Shown here: in pieces, positions 42,766 through 51,793 of the stretch
Layout of the letters: each line of letters begins with the position of its first letter
Numbering within the stretch: position 1 is the stretch's first letter
Source of the DNA: Gemmobacter denitrificans
GTDB lineage: Bacteria > Pseudomonadota > Alphaproteobacteria > Rhodobacterales > Rhodobacteraceae
DNA: 64,000 bases
Direction of reading: 5' to 3'
Assembly: GCF_036964905.1 (NCBI RefSeq)
Contig: NZ_JBALHR010000003.1
Span: 248,001-312,000, forward strand
Made by a program: the position numbers and the translations under genes
The notes under the pieces: model-generated
Seen by the model: only the letters and a program-made list of their open reading frames with translations
Databases searched by the model: none
What the model was told of the DNA's origin: nothing

Positions 42766-44187
42766 TTATGCGGTTTCGGCCATCAGTTCGCGCACATCGG
42801 TCAGGTGACCGGTGATCGCGGCGGCGGCGGCCATGGCCGGGCTCATCAGATGGGTGCGGCCCTTGTAGCCCTGGCGGCCTTCGAAATTGCGGTTCGAGGT
42901 CGAGGCGCAGCGTTCGCCCGGGGCCAGCTGGTCAGGGTTCATCGCAAGGCACATGGAGCAGCCCGCCAGACGCCATTCAAAGCCCGCATCGATGAAGATC
43001 TGTGCCAGACCTTCTTCTTCGGCCTGCGCGCGCACGAGGCCCGAACCCGGCACCACCATGGCCCGCATTCCCGGGGCGACTTTCTTGCCTTTCAGCACTG
43101 CCGCAGCGGCGCGCAGGTCTTCGATCCGGCCATTGGTGCAAGACCCGATGAACACGGTGTCGATCTTCACATCGGTCAACTTCTGCCCGGCAGTCAGGCC
43201 CATATAGTCCAGCGCGCGGGCGACCGCCTCGACCTTGCCGCCAGTGAAATCGGCGGGCGAAGGCACAGTTGCAGTGATCGGCAGCACGTCTTCGGGCGAG
43301 GTGCCCCAGGTGACCAGCGGGGCGATGTCTTCGCCCTTGATCGTCACCACCTTGTCGAAATGCGCGCCATCATCGGTGAAGAGCGTTTTCCAATAGGCCA
43401 GCGCAGCTTCCCACTTGGCGCCCTTCGGTGCATGCGGGCGACCCATGCAATAGGCAAAGGTCTTTTCATCGGGGGCGATCAGACCCGCGCGGGCGCCGCC
43501 TTCGATGGCCATGTTGCAGACGGTCATGCGGCCTTCCATCGAAAGTTCGCGGATCGCCTGACCACAATATTCGATGACATAGCCGGTGCCGCCTGCGGTG
43601 CCGGTGGCACCGATCACGGCCATGGTGATGTCTTTCGCAGTCACACCGGGACGCAGGCTGCCGGTGATTTCCACCTTCATGTTCTTGGATTTCTTCTGGA
43701 TCAGCGTTTGCGTCGCCAGAACATGCTCAACCTCAGACGTGCCGATGCCATGGGCCAGCGCACCAAACGCGCCGTGCGTGGCGGTGTGGCTGTCGCCACA
43801 GACCACGGTCATGCCCGGCAGCGTCCAGCCCTGTTCCGGGCCCACGATATGCACGATGCCCTGACGGACATCCGACACCGGATAGTAATGCACGCCGAAA
43901 TCGCGGGCGTTCTTGTCCAGCGCCTCGACCTGGATGCGCGATTCCTCGTTCGCGATCACGCCCGACACGCGGTCCAGCGTGGTGGGGACGTTATGGTCCG
44001 GCACGGCAATGGTCTTTTCAGGGGCACGCACCTTGCGGCCCGTCATGCGCAGGCCTTCAAAGGCCTGAGGGCTGGTGACTTCATGCACCAGATGCCGGTC
44101 GATATAGAGCAGGCAGGTGCCGTCATCGGCCTGATGGACAACATGGTCGTCCCAGATCTTGTCGTAAAGCGTACGCGGAGCGGTCAT
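42766..44187 (-). CDS. leuC: 3-isopropylmalate dehydratase large subunit
   Basis: A protein of 473 residues starting at the ATG at 44187 (MTAPRTLYDKIWDDHVVHQA). The aconitase-type iron-sulfur ligands are in VFIGSCTNGRIEDLRAA and AGCSMCLAMNPDQL, with GDSHTATHGAFGALAHGIGT. It carries the [4Fe-4S] cluster of isopropylmalate isomerase. A 26-codon extension upstream is not supported. It is the first gene of leuCD. Confidence 0.96.
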   Translation of the reverse strand: MTAPRTLYDKIWDDHVVHQADDGTCLLYIDRHLVHEVTSPQAFEGLRMTGRKVRAPEKTIAVPDHNVPTTLDRVSGVIANEESRIQVEALDKNARDFGVHYYPVSDVRQGIVHIVGPEQGWTLPGMTVVCGDSHTATHGAFGALAHGIGTSEVEHVLATQTLIQKKSKNMKVEITGSLRPGVTAKDITMAVIGATGTAGGTGYVIEYCGQAIRELSMEGRMTVCNMAIEGGARAGLIAPDEKTFAYCMGRPHAPKGAKWEAALAYWKTLFTDDGAHFDKVVTIKGEDIAPLVTWGTSPEDVLPITATVPSPADFTGGKVEAVARALDYMGLTAGQKLTDVKIDTVFIGSCTNGRIEDLRAAAAVLKGKKVAPGMRAMVVPGSGLVRAQAEEEGLAQIFIDAGFEWRLAGCSMCLAMNPDQLAPGERCASTSNRNFEGRQGYKGRTHLMSPAMAAAAAITGHLTDVRELMAETA

Positions 44188-44411
44188 GGCTCTCACCTTC
44201 ATCAATGGGATAGCTGTGGGATGGGGGAAGGGCGCCTTCGCAGAAAAGGCCGGATGCGGCATCAAAGCCGGGCAAGCACCGTGCGGGTCATGCCGAAGAA
44301 CCGGGCCGGAAGCCGCGCGTGATCGGTGATGTTGAAGTAGATGAACCCGCTCATGGCCTGTTTCATACGCCCGAATCCCCGATCAAGGCAAGCCACCACG
44401 CGCGAATGCGA

Positions 44412-44445
44412 GCTGTCCCGCAGGCTATCTGGCTTGCGGGACAGC
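44412..44445 (-). terminator. Hairpin at the 3' end of the XRE gene
   Basis: GCTGTCCCGCA and TGCGGGACAGC form an 11-base stem with a 12-base loop and overlap the last codons of the XRE gene. No T run follows on the minus strand. Confidence 0.5.
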
Positions 44446-44664
44446 CTCCAGCAGATCGCCCGGCTGACATTCCAGCACAGCGCAGATGGCCGCCAGCGTC
44501 TCGAACCGGATGCCCTTGACCTTGCCAGATTTCAGAAGGCTCAGATTCGCCTCGGTGATGCCAATTCTTTCTGCCAGTTCACGCGATCGCATCTTGCGCC
44601 GCGCCAGCACCACATCCAGCCGCACAATGATGTCCACTCTGGTTGCGGGTTCATTGTCAGACAA
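44425..44664 (-). CDS. Small XRE (Cro/C1-type) helix-turn-helix regulator
   Basis: A protein of 79 residues that is almost entirely an HTH domain: MRSRELAERIGITEANLSLL, SGKVKGIRFETLAAICAVLE, CQPGDLL. This HTH type is regularly paired with DUF2975 membrane proteins, as here: it overlaps the end of the DUF2975 gene by eight bases. The pair is thought to form a membrane-linked regulatory couple, though the signal is unknown. Confidence 0.9.
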   Translation of the reverse strand: MSDNEPATRVDIIVRLDVVLARRKMRSRELAERIGITEANLSLLKSGKVKGIRFETLAAICAVLECQPGDLLEAVPQAR

Positions 44665-45199
44665 AACCCCGGTTCTCCTCTGCCTGTCGCGCTGCCTCGG
44701 ACATGGCCCAGCCGATCACCACCAGCAAGCCCCCCGACAGTGCCAGCCACAGCATTTCCGACGTGATCGCCAAGGCGATACTCCGCTCGCCCGGGCCGTT
44801 GTCCCATGTAAGAGCCAATGTTTGCAGCGGCATCAGCAGCGCCTGCACCAGCGCCAGTGCCGCAAGCCCAGCCCCGGCGCGGCGGATATGGGCGGCGGCG
44901 GCATCGCTCAGTGCCGCGCCAGCCGCATAAAGCCCGAACAGTCCGCGCATCTGCCACAAGACCCAGATCATTGGCCCTAGCGACAGCGCGCCCAAAGCCA
45001 GCACGATGGTCGATTTCGTCCCGGTCAGCGCCGTGCCTGCGGGCAGCATAGGCCAAGCTCCGCCCATCCACTCGGGCGACGTCGCACCTTGCCAGGCCCA
45101 GACCGCGACCAGCAGCGGCAAAGCCGGGATAAGCACGGTCACCAGCAGGCGCAAGGCCCATAGCAGCCGGCCAATGCGAGGGGGAAATTGCGTCAACAT
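44657..45199 (-). CDS. DUF2975 family membrane protein
   Basis: A protein of 180 residues with four membrane helices (LLWALRLLVTVLIPALPLLV, STIVLALGALSLGPMIWVLW, AGLAALALVQALLMPLQTLA, MLWLALSGGLLVVIGWAMSE) and the DUF2975 ending SEAARQAEENRGFV. GAAGGAGAAAGAT precedes the ATG. The region upstream to 45267 is strikingly A+T-rich and contains the promoters of this operon and of the divergent lipoprotein gene. Confidence 0.85.
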   Translation of the reverse strand: MLTQFPPRIGRLLWALRLLVTVLIPALPLLVAVWAWQGATSPEWMGGAWPMLPAGTALTGTKSTIVLALGALSLGPMIWVLWQMRGLFGLYAAGAALSDAAAAHIRRAGAGLAALALVQALLMPLQTLALTWDNGPGERSIALAITSEMLWLALSGGLLVVIGWAMSEAARQAEENRGFV

Positions 45200-45267
45200 A
45201 TCTTTCTCCTTCTCATTATTAATTTATTGTAATGCAATAAAAATATGCTGTCAAAAGGAGAATCGCC

Positions 45268-45807
45268 ATGCGCGTTGCCCATCTGCTTCCCTGTGTTCTT
45301 GCTGCCTGCTCCAGCCTGTCGCCAAGCGCGCTGATGCAAATGAAGACACTGGATCCGCTAACGGTTGACCCGGCATCCATTGAGGTTGCGCTAATCTTGC
45401 CGCCCGGCTTGATGCCTCGTCCCGGTGGGACCCGGCTCGAGATGTCGGCGGCACGGGATGCCCACAATCTGGCTGAGAGCTTTACGCTTGTCTCGCGTCC
45501 GTCGCCCGAGATTGCAGCGCCGGACGGGGGGCAGGCCGTGGCGTTTGCGCTTCCGGCCGAAGGCGTGGCGCGGATGCGCGCCGTCCAGTCTGCCGTCGCC
45601 GCCTGGCCGCAGGGCGGCGCGGGAGAGGGCGCGCTCGGGATCGGCCTCGATGCCTGCCTGTCTGCGGGGCCGCTGGCGCCCGATGCCGAAGGTGCGGTGA
45701 TGATCCGTCTTGCGAAGGGGAGCGACTTTCTGCCGCTGGTCCCGCCCATGCCAATCGCGCAGCTGATCGGGCCTTCGGGCATGGCGGCGTTGCAGCCCTG
45801 CCCCTGA
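45268..45807 (+). CDS. Putative lipoprotein of unknown function
   Basis: A protein of 179 residues with a lipobox (VLAAC) after a short hydrophobic stretch, so it is probably a lipoprotein with Cys14 modified. The mature part starts SSLSPSALMQMKTLDPLTVD, contains VALILPPGLMPRPGGTRLEM and LPAEGVARMRAVQSAVAAWP, and ends AQLIGPSGMAALQPCP. I do not recognise a named domain. AAAAGGAGAATCGCC gives a good ribosome site. It is divergent from the DUF2975-XRE pair across a short A+T-rich spacer and may be co-regulated with it. Confidence 0.7.
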   Translation: MRVAHLLPCVLAACSSLSPSALMQMKTLDPLTVDPASIEVALILPPGLMPRPGGTRLEMSAARDAHNLAESFTLVSRPSPEIAAPDGGQAVAFALPAEGVARMRAVQSAVAAWPQGGAGEGALGIGLDACLSAGPLAPDAEGAVMIRLAKGSDFLPLVPPMPIAQLIGPSGMAALQPCP

Positions 45808-45915
45808 AACACGCCGTCACCTTGCCCCGCTGCGGCAAAGCGTGTAAGCGCCACCCCTTGTCTTGACGGGGCCGCGCATTGAGTCGCGGCGCCGCAGGTG
45901 TTACCTTGAACCGTG

Positions 45916-46386
45916 ATGACCCCGGCGCCGGGGCGATTGGCGCGTTATCTGGAGGACGTTGTCCTGTCTCATTCTGATCCTACGACCGGGCTTCCTGTCG
46001 GCCCTCGGGCAGTGCGCGCGATCGACGCCGATCCGCCCAGCGAAACCCTGCTTGCCCGCATCATTGCCTCGCTTGAAGATGACAAGGCCGAAGACATCGT
46101 GCAGATCGATCTGCGCGGCCGGTCCGACATGGCCGATTACATGGTCATCTGTTCGGGCCGTTCGACCCGGCAGGTCGCCGCCATTTCCGAAAAGCTGATG
46201 GATCGGCTGAAGCAGGACTTCGGCCGTCTGTGCAAGGTGGAAGGCAAGGAAACCGGCGATTGGGTGCTGATCGACACGGCAGATGTCATCGTGCATGTCT
46301 TCCGCCCGGAAGTCCGCGAATTCTATCAGCTTGAAAAGATGTGGCTGCCCGCCGATCAGCAGCGGCCTGCGGCCAGCAAGGCCTGA
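45916..46386 (+). CDS. rsfS: Ribosome silencing factor RsfS
   Basis: A protein of 156 residues from the ATG at 45916 (a GTG is immediately upstream). The RsfS core is seen from residue 45: LLARIIASLEDDKAEDIVQI, DLRGRSDMADYMVICSGRST and GDWVLIDTADVIVHVFRPEV. It binds uL14 and blocks subunit joining in starvation. The N-terminal 40 residues are weakly conserved, so the true start may be later. Its stop overlaps the rlmH start by one base. Confidence 0.92.
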   Translation: MTPAPGRLARYLEDVVLSHSDPTTGLPVGPRAVRAIDADPPSETLLARIIASLEDDKAEDIVQIDLRGRSDMADYMVICSGRSTRQVAAISEKLMDRLKQDFGRLCKVEGKETGDWVLIDTADVIVHVFRPEVREFYQLEKMWLPADQQRPAASKA

Positions 46387-46856
46387 TGCGGGTGCATCTT
46401 TGTGCCGTGGGCCGGTTGCGTACCGGCCCCGAGCGCGACCTGATTGACGATTATGTCACGCGGTTCGACCGCACAGGCCGGGCCTTGGCGCTTGGCCCCT
46501 TTTCGGAACATGAGGTCGAAGACCGCAAGGGCGGCGGCATGGAAGCCGAGGCTGCCCTGCTTGACCGCGCGCTGCCGTCGGGCGCGATGCTGGTCACGCT
46601 GGACGAACGCGGGCGGGTGCTGTCGTCGCCGGAATTTGCGGAACATCTGGCGCGCTGGCGCGATGGCGGGCGGCAGGATCTGGCCTTTGTCATTGGCGGG
46701 GCGGACGGTATCGCGCCGGGCCTTCGGGCGCGGGCTGATTTTTCCATCAGCTTCGGGCGGATGGTCTGGCCTCATATGCTGGTTCGCGTCATGCTGGCCG
46801 AGCAACTTTATCGTGCTGCGGCCATTCTGGCGGGCACACCCTATCACCGGGCCTGA
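46386..46856 (+). CDS. rlmH: 23S rRNA pseudouridine-1915 N3-methyltransferase RlmH
   Basis: A protein of 156 residues with SPOUT methyltransferase features: LVTLDERGRVLSSPEFAEHL, LAFVIGGADGIAPGLRARAD, ISFGRMVWPHMLVRVMLAEQ and the C-terminal GTPYHRA. It methylates the pseudouridine in helix 69 of 23S rRNA. The TGATG junction with rsfS indicates coupling, and the rsfS-rlmH order is conserved across bacteria. Confidence 0.95.
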   Translation: MRVHLCAVGRLRTGPERDLIDDYVTRFDRTGRALALGPFSEHEVEDRKGGGMEAEAALLDRALPSGAMLVTLDERGRVLSSPEFAEHLARWRDGGRQDLAFVIGGADGIAPGLRARADFSISFGRMVWPHMLVRVMLAEQLYRAAAILAGTPYHRA

Positions 46857-46880
46857 TCTGCGGGCTAGAAGGATCATCTG

Positions 46881-47048
46881 ATGGACTATAGCGCATCCAA
46901 ACCGGGCAAGCCGTCGAAGAAGGCCCCCAAGCATCTGGAACATAACGAACGTGGCACGGCGAAAACCCCGTTTGACGCCAAGGCTGACAAGGCGGCCCTG
47001 CTGGCCCGGTTGAAGGCCGCCGCCGAGGCGAAGAAGCAGGAAGGCTGA
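46881..47048 (+). CDS. Small basic protein of 55 residues
   Basis: A short frame starting MDYSASKPGKPSKKAPKHLE behind AAGGA (46869-46873), with a lysine/alanine-rich helix at the end (LLARLKAAAEAKKQEG). No domain is recognised. It sits between rlmH and gpmI, 24 bases after rlmH, on the same strand. High Lys content would fit nucleic-acid or ribosome contact, which is inference only. The ribosome site and consistent codon usage support a real gene. Confidence 0.65.
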   Translation: MDYSASKPGKPSKKAPKHLEHNERGTAKTPFDAKADKAALLARLKAAAEAKKQEG

Positions 47049-47137
47049 CGGCGCTGCCCAAGGCCAGGCCGCAGCGCCCGGTTGCAAGGCGCCCCGGCCC
47101 GGCATAAAACCCCTGCAAAGCAAGGAAAGGCCGCGCC

Positions 47138-48658
47138 ATGACCCCTCCGAAACCCGTGATCCTGTGTATTCTGGACGGCTGGGGCCATCGTGAAGAGCGC
47201 GAGGCCAATGCCCCCGCCCTGGCCCATACCCCCAATTTTGACCGGATATGGCGTGATTGCCCACATGAATTGCTGATCACCCATGGACCCGATGTGGGGT
47301 TGCCGCGCGGGCAGATGGGCAATTCCGAGGTGGGCCATACCAATATCGGCGCAGGCCGAGTGGTGGCGATGGATCTGGGCCAGATCGACCTGGCCATCGA
47401 AGAGGGCAGTTTTGACCGTAACCCGGCTCTGACCGACTTCATCGCCACGCTGCAACGTACGGGTGGTACTGCGCATCTGATGGGGGTGGTGTCGGATGGC
47501 GGGGTGCATGGGCATATCCAGCATGTGCTGGCGGCGTGCCGGGTGATTGCCGGGGCCGGTGTTCCGGTAGTGCTGCATGCGATCACCGACGGGCGCGATG
47601 TTCCGCCCTCCAGCGCGGCGGGCTTTGTGGCTGATCTGATGGCGGGCCTGCCCGCAGGTGCCCGCGTAGGCACGGTGATTGGCCGCTACTGGGCCATGGA
47701 CCGTGACAACCGCTGGGATCGGGTCAGCCGGGCCTTTGATGCCATGATCAGCGCGCGTGGCGAACAGGCCGAAACCCCGGCAGAGGCCGTGGACAAGGCC
47801 TATCAGCGCGGCGAAACCGACGAATTCATCGCCCCTACCGTCATCGGTGCCTATGCCGGTGCGCGCGCTGGCGACGGTGTGTTCTGTCTGAACTTCCGTG
47901 CCGACAGGGCGCGTGAAATCCTGTCCGCACTGGGCGAGCCGGGCTTTGCCGGATTTGATGCCAGCGCCCGGCCCGAATGGGCGGCGCTGCTGGGGATGGT
48001 GGATTATTCGACGACCCATAACGGCTTCATGACCACCTGTTACCCCAAGCAGGAATTGGTGAATACGCTGGGCGAATGGGTCGCCAGCCATGGCCGCAGC
48101 CAGTTCCGGCTGGCCGAGACCGAGAAATACCCGCATGTCACCTTTTTCCTGAATGGCGGCAAGGAAACCCCTTCGGCGGGCGAGGATCGTTTCATGCCGC
48201 TGTCGCCCAAGGTCGCGACCTATGACCTGCAGCCGGAAATGAGCGAACCCGAGGTCGCAGCGCAACTGGTTGGCGCGATCGACAAGGGCTACGATCTGAT
48301 CGTGGTCAACTTTGCCAATCCCGATATGGTGGGCCATACCGGCAGCCTTGAAGCGGCAATCAAGGCGTGCGAGGCGGTGGATGACGGGCTGGGTCAGGCA
48401 CTCGCGGCGCTGGATCGCGTCGGCGGGGCAATGATCGTGACGGCGGATCATGGCAATTGCGAAGTGATGGTCGATCCCGAAACCGGCGGGCCGCACACGG
48501 CCCATACCACCAATCTGGTGCCGGTGATCCTTGTGGGCGGGCCCAAGGGCGCGAAGCTGCGCGCGGGCGGGCGGCTGGCCGATCTGGCCCCCACCGTTCT
48601 GGAATTGATGGGTTTGCCCCAGCCTGCGGAAATGACCGGAAAAAGCCTTATCGCATGA
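47138..48658 (+). CDS. gpmI: 2,3-bisphosphoglycerate-independent phosphoglycerate mutase
   Basis: A protein of 506 residues, full length. Metal-binding and phosphoserine motifs are present: LCILDGWGHREEREANAPAL, RGQMGNSEVGHTNIGAGRVV (catalytic Ser), HAITDGRDVPPSSAAGFVAD, VVNFANPDMVGHTGSLEAA and MIVTADHGNCEVM. It interconverts 3- and 2-phosphoglycerate with manganese. Its stop overlaps the next gene by ATGA. Confidence 0.96.
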   Translation: MTPPKPVILCILDGWGHREEREANAPALAHTPNFDRIWRDCPHELLITHGPDVGLPRGQMGNSEVGHTNIGAGRVVAMDLGQIDLAIEEGSFDRNPALTDFIATLQRTGGTAHLMGVVSDGGVHGHIQHVLAACRVIAGAGVPVVLHAITDGRDVPPSSAAGFVADLMAGLPAGARVGTVIGRYWAMDRDNRWDRVSRAFDAMISARGEQAETPAEAVDKAYQRGETDEFIAPTVIGAYAGARAGDGVFCLNFRADRAREILSALGEPGFAGFDASARPEWAALLGMVDYSTTHNGFMTTCYPKQELVNTLGEWVASHGRSQFRLAETEKYPHVTFFLNGGKETPSAGEDRFMPLSPKVATYDLQPEMSEPEVAAQLVGAIDKGYDLIVVNFANPDMVGHTGSLEAAIKACEAVDDGLGQALAALDRVGGAMIVTADHGNCEVMVDPETGGPHTAHTTNLVPVILVGGPKGAKLRAGGRLADLAPTVLELMGLPQPAEMTGKSLIA

Positions 48659-49812
48659 TCTGCCGCCGCGCTGCCATCCTTGCTGCCCTGCTGTGTTTCG
48701 CCCTGCCGGGCGCGGCCCAGGCTGTGACGGTGGCTGAACAGGCGCAGGCGGCTGCAGCCAATCTTCAGGCGGCGGTGGCTGAACTGGATCAGGCCCGCGC
48801 GGCGCGCGACCGGGTGCAGGCTCTGACCCGCACCATTTCGGCGTATGAACAGGGGCTGGGGGCACTGCGCGAAAGCCTGCGGCAGGCGTCGATCCGCGAG
48901 GCGACCCTGCTGATGCAGTTCGAAGCCAAACGCGACCGGGTAGCGCAGCTTGTGGCGGTGCTGGGGCGCATTGAATCCGATCCAGCGCCGATGCTGCTGC
49001 TGCACCCATCGGGGCCGCTGGGAACCGTGCGATCAGGCATGATGATCGCCGATGTCACGCCCGCCCTGCAGGCCGAGGCCGAGGCCTTGCGTGCCGAACT
49101 GACCGAAGTGCGTGATCTGCGTGCGCTGCAGGTTGCGGCGGGCAGAACGTTGGCCGACGGTCTGCGCGCGGCGCAAGAGGCGCGCACCGCGCTCAGCCAG
49201 GCGATATCGGATCGCACGCAACTGCCCAAGCGCTTTACCGAAGATCCCGAGGTGCTGAAGGGCCTGCTGGAAAGCGCCGATACGCTGGATGCCTTTGCGG
49301 CAGGTCTGGCCCTGAACGAAACCGAATCCGAGGGGATGCAGGATTTCGGCTTTGCGCATGGTCAATTGCCGCTGCCGGTTCTGGGCACGCTGCTGCGCCG
49401 CCCGGATGAGGCCGATGGTGCAGGCATCCGCCGCCCCGGCATGGCGCTGGCCACCCGCAAACGGGCGCTGGTCACGGCACCCTGGCCCGGCACGATCCGC
49501 TATCGCGGCCCGCTGCTTGATTTCGGAAACGTGATCATCCTTGAACCCGGTGCAGGCTATCTTCTCATTCTCGCCGGGCTTGATACGGTCTATGGCGAGG
49601 TGGGCGAGGTCATCGCCGGCGGCGCACCGCTTGGCCTGATGGGCGGAGGCGAACCGGGGATGGACGAATTTCTGGTCTCGGCGCAGGATGGCGGCGGTGC
49701 GCGGGATACCGAAACGCTCTATGTGGAATTGCGGCAGGGCGGCGAACCCGTCGATCCCATGCCATGGTTTGCGGCGACCGCGCCGTTGGCAGAGGCCCAA
49801 CAGGTGCCTTGA
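48655..49812 (+). CDS. EnvC-like murein hydrolase activator (degenerate LytM)
   Basis: A protein of 385 residues with a Sec signal (AAILAALLCFALPGAAQA), long coiled coils (residues about 25-220) and a C-terminal M23/LytM domain. The domain retains the shape (PGTIRYRGPLLDFGNVIILE, GYLLILAGLDTVYGEVGEVI, LYVELRQGGEPVDPMPWF), but the zinc ligands are missing: the usual HxH region reads LLILAGLD. It should therefore activate amidases rather than cut murein itself, acting at the division septum. It overlaps gpmI by four bases and precedes ctpA, an order common in alphaproteobacteria. Confidence 0.88.
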   Translation: MICRRAAILAALLCFALPGAAQAVTVAEQAQAAAANLQAAVAELDQARAARDRVQALTRTISAYEQGLGALRESLRQASIREATLLMQFEAKRDRVAQLVAVLGRIESDPAPMLLLHPSGPLGTVRSGMMIADVTPALQAEAEALRAELTEVRDLRALQVAAGRTLADGLRAAQEARTALSQAISDRTQLPKRFTEDPEVLKGLLESADTLDAFAAGLALNETESEGMQDFGFAHGQLPLPVLGTLLRRPDEADGAGIRRPGMALATRKRALVTAPWPGTIRYRGPLLDFGNVIILEPGAGYLLILAGLDTVYGEVGEVIAGGAPLGLMGGGEPGMDEFLVSAQDGGGARDTETLYVELRQGGEPVDPMPWFAATAPLAEAQQVP

Positions 49813-49834
49813 AGAAGGATAGAAGATCTTGGCG

Positions 49835-51187
49835 ATGAAGAAATTCGTGATGGCCGCCCTGTGCGGCACCGTGGCAGGCGCCGTGCTGACCACCCAGCTG
49901 GCCGGCCCGCTCATCGCGCAGGAGGCGGCCAAGACCAGTTCGGTCTATGAACAGCTGGATCTGTTCGGCGACATCTTCGAACGCATCCGCGGCCAGTATG
50001 TCGAAGAGGTTGAAAGCAAGAAGCTGATCGAAGCGGCGATCAACGGCATGCTCACCTCACTCGACCCGCATTCCAGCTATTTGCCGCCCGAAGACTTTGA
50101 CGACATGCAGGTGCAGACCAAGGGCGAATTTGGCGGTCTTGGCATCGAGGTGACGCAGGAACAGGGCTTTATCAAGGTCGTCTCGCCGATGGATGATACG
50201 CCCGCCGACAAGGCTGGTATCCTTGCGGGCGATTTCATCACCCATGTGAATGGCGAAAGCGTACTGGGCCTGACCCTGGATGATGCCGTGGACAAGATGC
50301 GCGGCGAAGTGGGGTCGGAAATCATCATCACCGTGGTCCGCGAAGGGGTGGAAGAACCCTTCGACGTGTCCATCATCCGCGACACGATCAAGCTGACAGC
50401 CGTCAAGGGCCGGGTGGTGGGCAATGCCGTGGTATTGCGGATCACCACCTTCAATGACCAGACCTTCCCGGGGGTGGAAACCGAGTTGAAAAAGGCGGTT
50501 GAGGAACTGGGCGGGGCCGACAAGGTTTCCGGTCTGGTGCTTGATCTGCGCAACAATCCGGGCGGCCTGCTCAATCAGGCCATCGCGGTATCGGATGGCT
50601 TCCTGGAGAAGGGCGAGATCGTTTCGACCCGTGGCCGCAACCCGCAGGATGGTGAACGCTTCAACGCGGCCGAAGGCGATCTGATCGGTGGCAAGCCGAT
50701 CGTGGTGCTGATCAATGGCGGTTCGGCCTCGGCGTCGGAAATCGTCGCGGGTGCCCTGCAGGATCATCGCCGCGCCATCGTGGTGGGCACCAAGAGCTTT
50801 GGCAAGGGATCGGTGCAATCGGTGATCCCGCTGCGCGGTGAAGGGGCCATGCGGCTGACCACGGCACGGTATTACACGCCGTCGGGCCGGTCGATCCAGG
50901 CGCTGGGCATTTCGCCCGATATCGTGGTGAACCAGCCGGTCAAGAAAGAGGGCGAACAGGGCACCGAAGCGGCGGCGCTGGAGGCGGAAGCCAAGGCCCG
51001 CAGCGAGGCCGATCTGCGCGGCATCCTGTCGAATGACAGCATGACCGAGGATGAAAAGCGCCAGTATCAGGAAGAACAGGAAAAGGCCGCCGAAGCGGCA
51101 AAGCTGCGCGACGAGGATTATCAGCTGGCCTATGCGGTGGATATCCTGAAAGGCGCGTCGGCCATCGCCATCAAACCGCAAGAATAA
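49835..51187 (+). CDS. ctpA: Carboxy-terminal processing protease (S41)
   Basis: A protein of 450 residues from the ATG at 49835; a TTG two codons earlier is possible. An N-terminal signal or anchor (MKKFVMAALCGTVAGAVLTT) precedes a PDZ domain (QVQTKGEFGGLGIEVTQEQG, PADKAGILAGDFITHVNGES) and the S41 catalytic core with Ser in NGGSASASEIVAGAL and Lys in KSFGKGSVQSVIPL. The C-terminus is a charged helix (QYQEEQEKAAEAAKLRDEDY). It degrades or trims periplasmic proteins, often cell-wall hydrolases, fitting the envC-like gene 22 bases upstream. Confidence 0.94.
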   Translation: MKKFVMAALCGTVAGAVLTTQLAGPLIAQEAAKTSSVYEQLDLFGDIFERIRGQYVEEVESKKLIEAAINGMLTSLDPHSSYLPPEDFDDMQVQTKGEFGGLGIEVTQEQGFIKVVSPMDDTPADKAGILAGDFITHVNGESVLGLTLDDAVDKMRGEVGSEIIITVVREGVEEPFDVSIIRDTIKLTAVKGRVVGNAVVLRITTFNDQTFPGVETELKKAVEELGGADKVSGLVLDLRNNPGGLLNQAIAVSDGFLEKGEIVSTRGRNPQDGERFNAAEGDLIGGKPIVVLINGGSASASEIVAGALQDHRRAIVVGTKSFGKGSVQSVIPLRGEGAMRLTTARYYTPSGRSIQALGISPDIVVNQPVKKEGEQGTEAAALEAEAKARSEADLRGILSNDSMTEDEKRQYQEEQEKAAEAAKLRDEDYQLAYAVDILKGASAIAIKPQE

Positions 51188-51195
51188 CGCAAAGG

Positions 51196-51215
51196 GGGGC
51201 CGGGCGACCGGCCCC
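51196..51215 (+). terminator. Hairpin between ctpA and rppH
   Basis: GGGGCCGG-gcga-CCGGCCCC is an eight-base GC-rich stem in the 39-base gap, ending 11 bases before the rppH start. It lacks a T run and could instead modulate rppH translation, whose SD is weak. Confidence 0.45.
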
Positions 51216-51226
51216 GATCAAACGCA

Positions 51227-51709
51227 ATGACCATTGACCCCGCCGAACTGCCCTATCGCCCCTGCGTGGGGGTTGTGCTTGTCAACCGTGACGGGTTGAT
51301 CTTCACCGGCAACCGCAAGGACAGCAGCACCCCTGCCTGGCAGATGCCGCAAGGGGGCATTGATGACGGCGAAAAGCCCCGCAAGGCCGCACTGCGCGAA
51401 TTGTGGGAAGAAACCGGTGTGACCGAGGACCTGGTAGAATTCATCGCCAAGACCGAGGACTGGGTGACGTATGACCTGCCGCCCGAATTGCTGGGCAAGG
51501 TCTGGGGCGGCAAGTATCGAGGGCAAAAGCAGAAATGGTTCCTGTTCCGCTATCTGGGCTCTGACGCGCAGGTGAACATTGCCACCGAACACCCGGAATT
51601 CGACCGCTGGCAATGGACCCGGGCGGATGAGATGATAGCCTCCATCGTGCCCTTCAAACGCGCCGTTTATGAACAGGTGGTCGCGACCTTCCGCCCCCAT
51701 CTGGCCTGA
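51227..51709 (+). CDS. rppH: RNA pyrophosphohydrolase RppH
   Basis: A protein of 160 residues with an exact Nudix box (GIDDGEKPRKAALRELWEET then GV) and RppH-type flanks (PYRPCVGVVLVNRDGLIFTG, WQMPQGGI, KWFLFRYLGSD). It removes pyrophosphate from mRNA 5' ends to start decay. It follows ctpA by 39 bases. No clear SD precedes the ATG. Confidence 0.95.
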   Translation: MTIDPAELPYRPCVGVVLVNRDGLIFTGNRKDSSTPAWQMPQGGIDDGEKPRKAALRELWEETGVTEDLVEFIAKTEDWVTYDLPPELLGKVWGGKYRGQKQKWFLFRYLGSDAQVNIATEHPEFDRWQWTRADEMIASIVPFKRAVYEQVVATFRPHLA

Positions 51710-51793
51710 TCCTGCTGGCAGATTTGCGGGTGTTGACCGCAATCATGGGGTGATCCATGCTTGCGGCAGGACCATTGCCGGTTGGAGGGGGAA

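Noticed and set aside
44262..44366. Small minus-strand frame starting MKQAMSGFIYFNITDHARLP upstream of leuC
   Set aside because: No clear ribosome site and no known family; it lies in the leuC leader and may be chance in GC-rich DNA.
46886..49009. 707-codon minus-strand frame
   Set aside because: Antisense shadow of gpmI and the envC-like gene.
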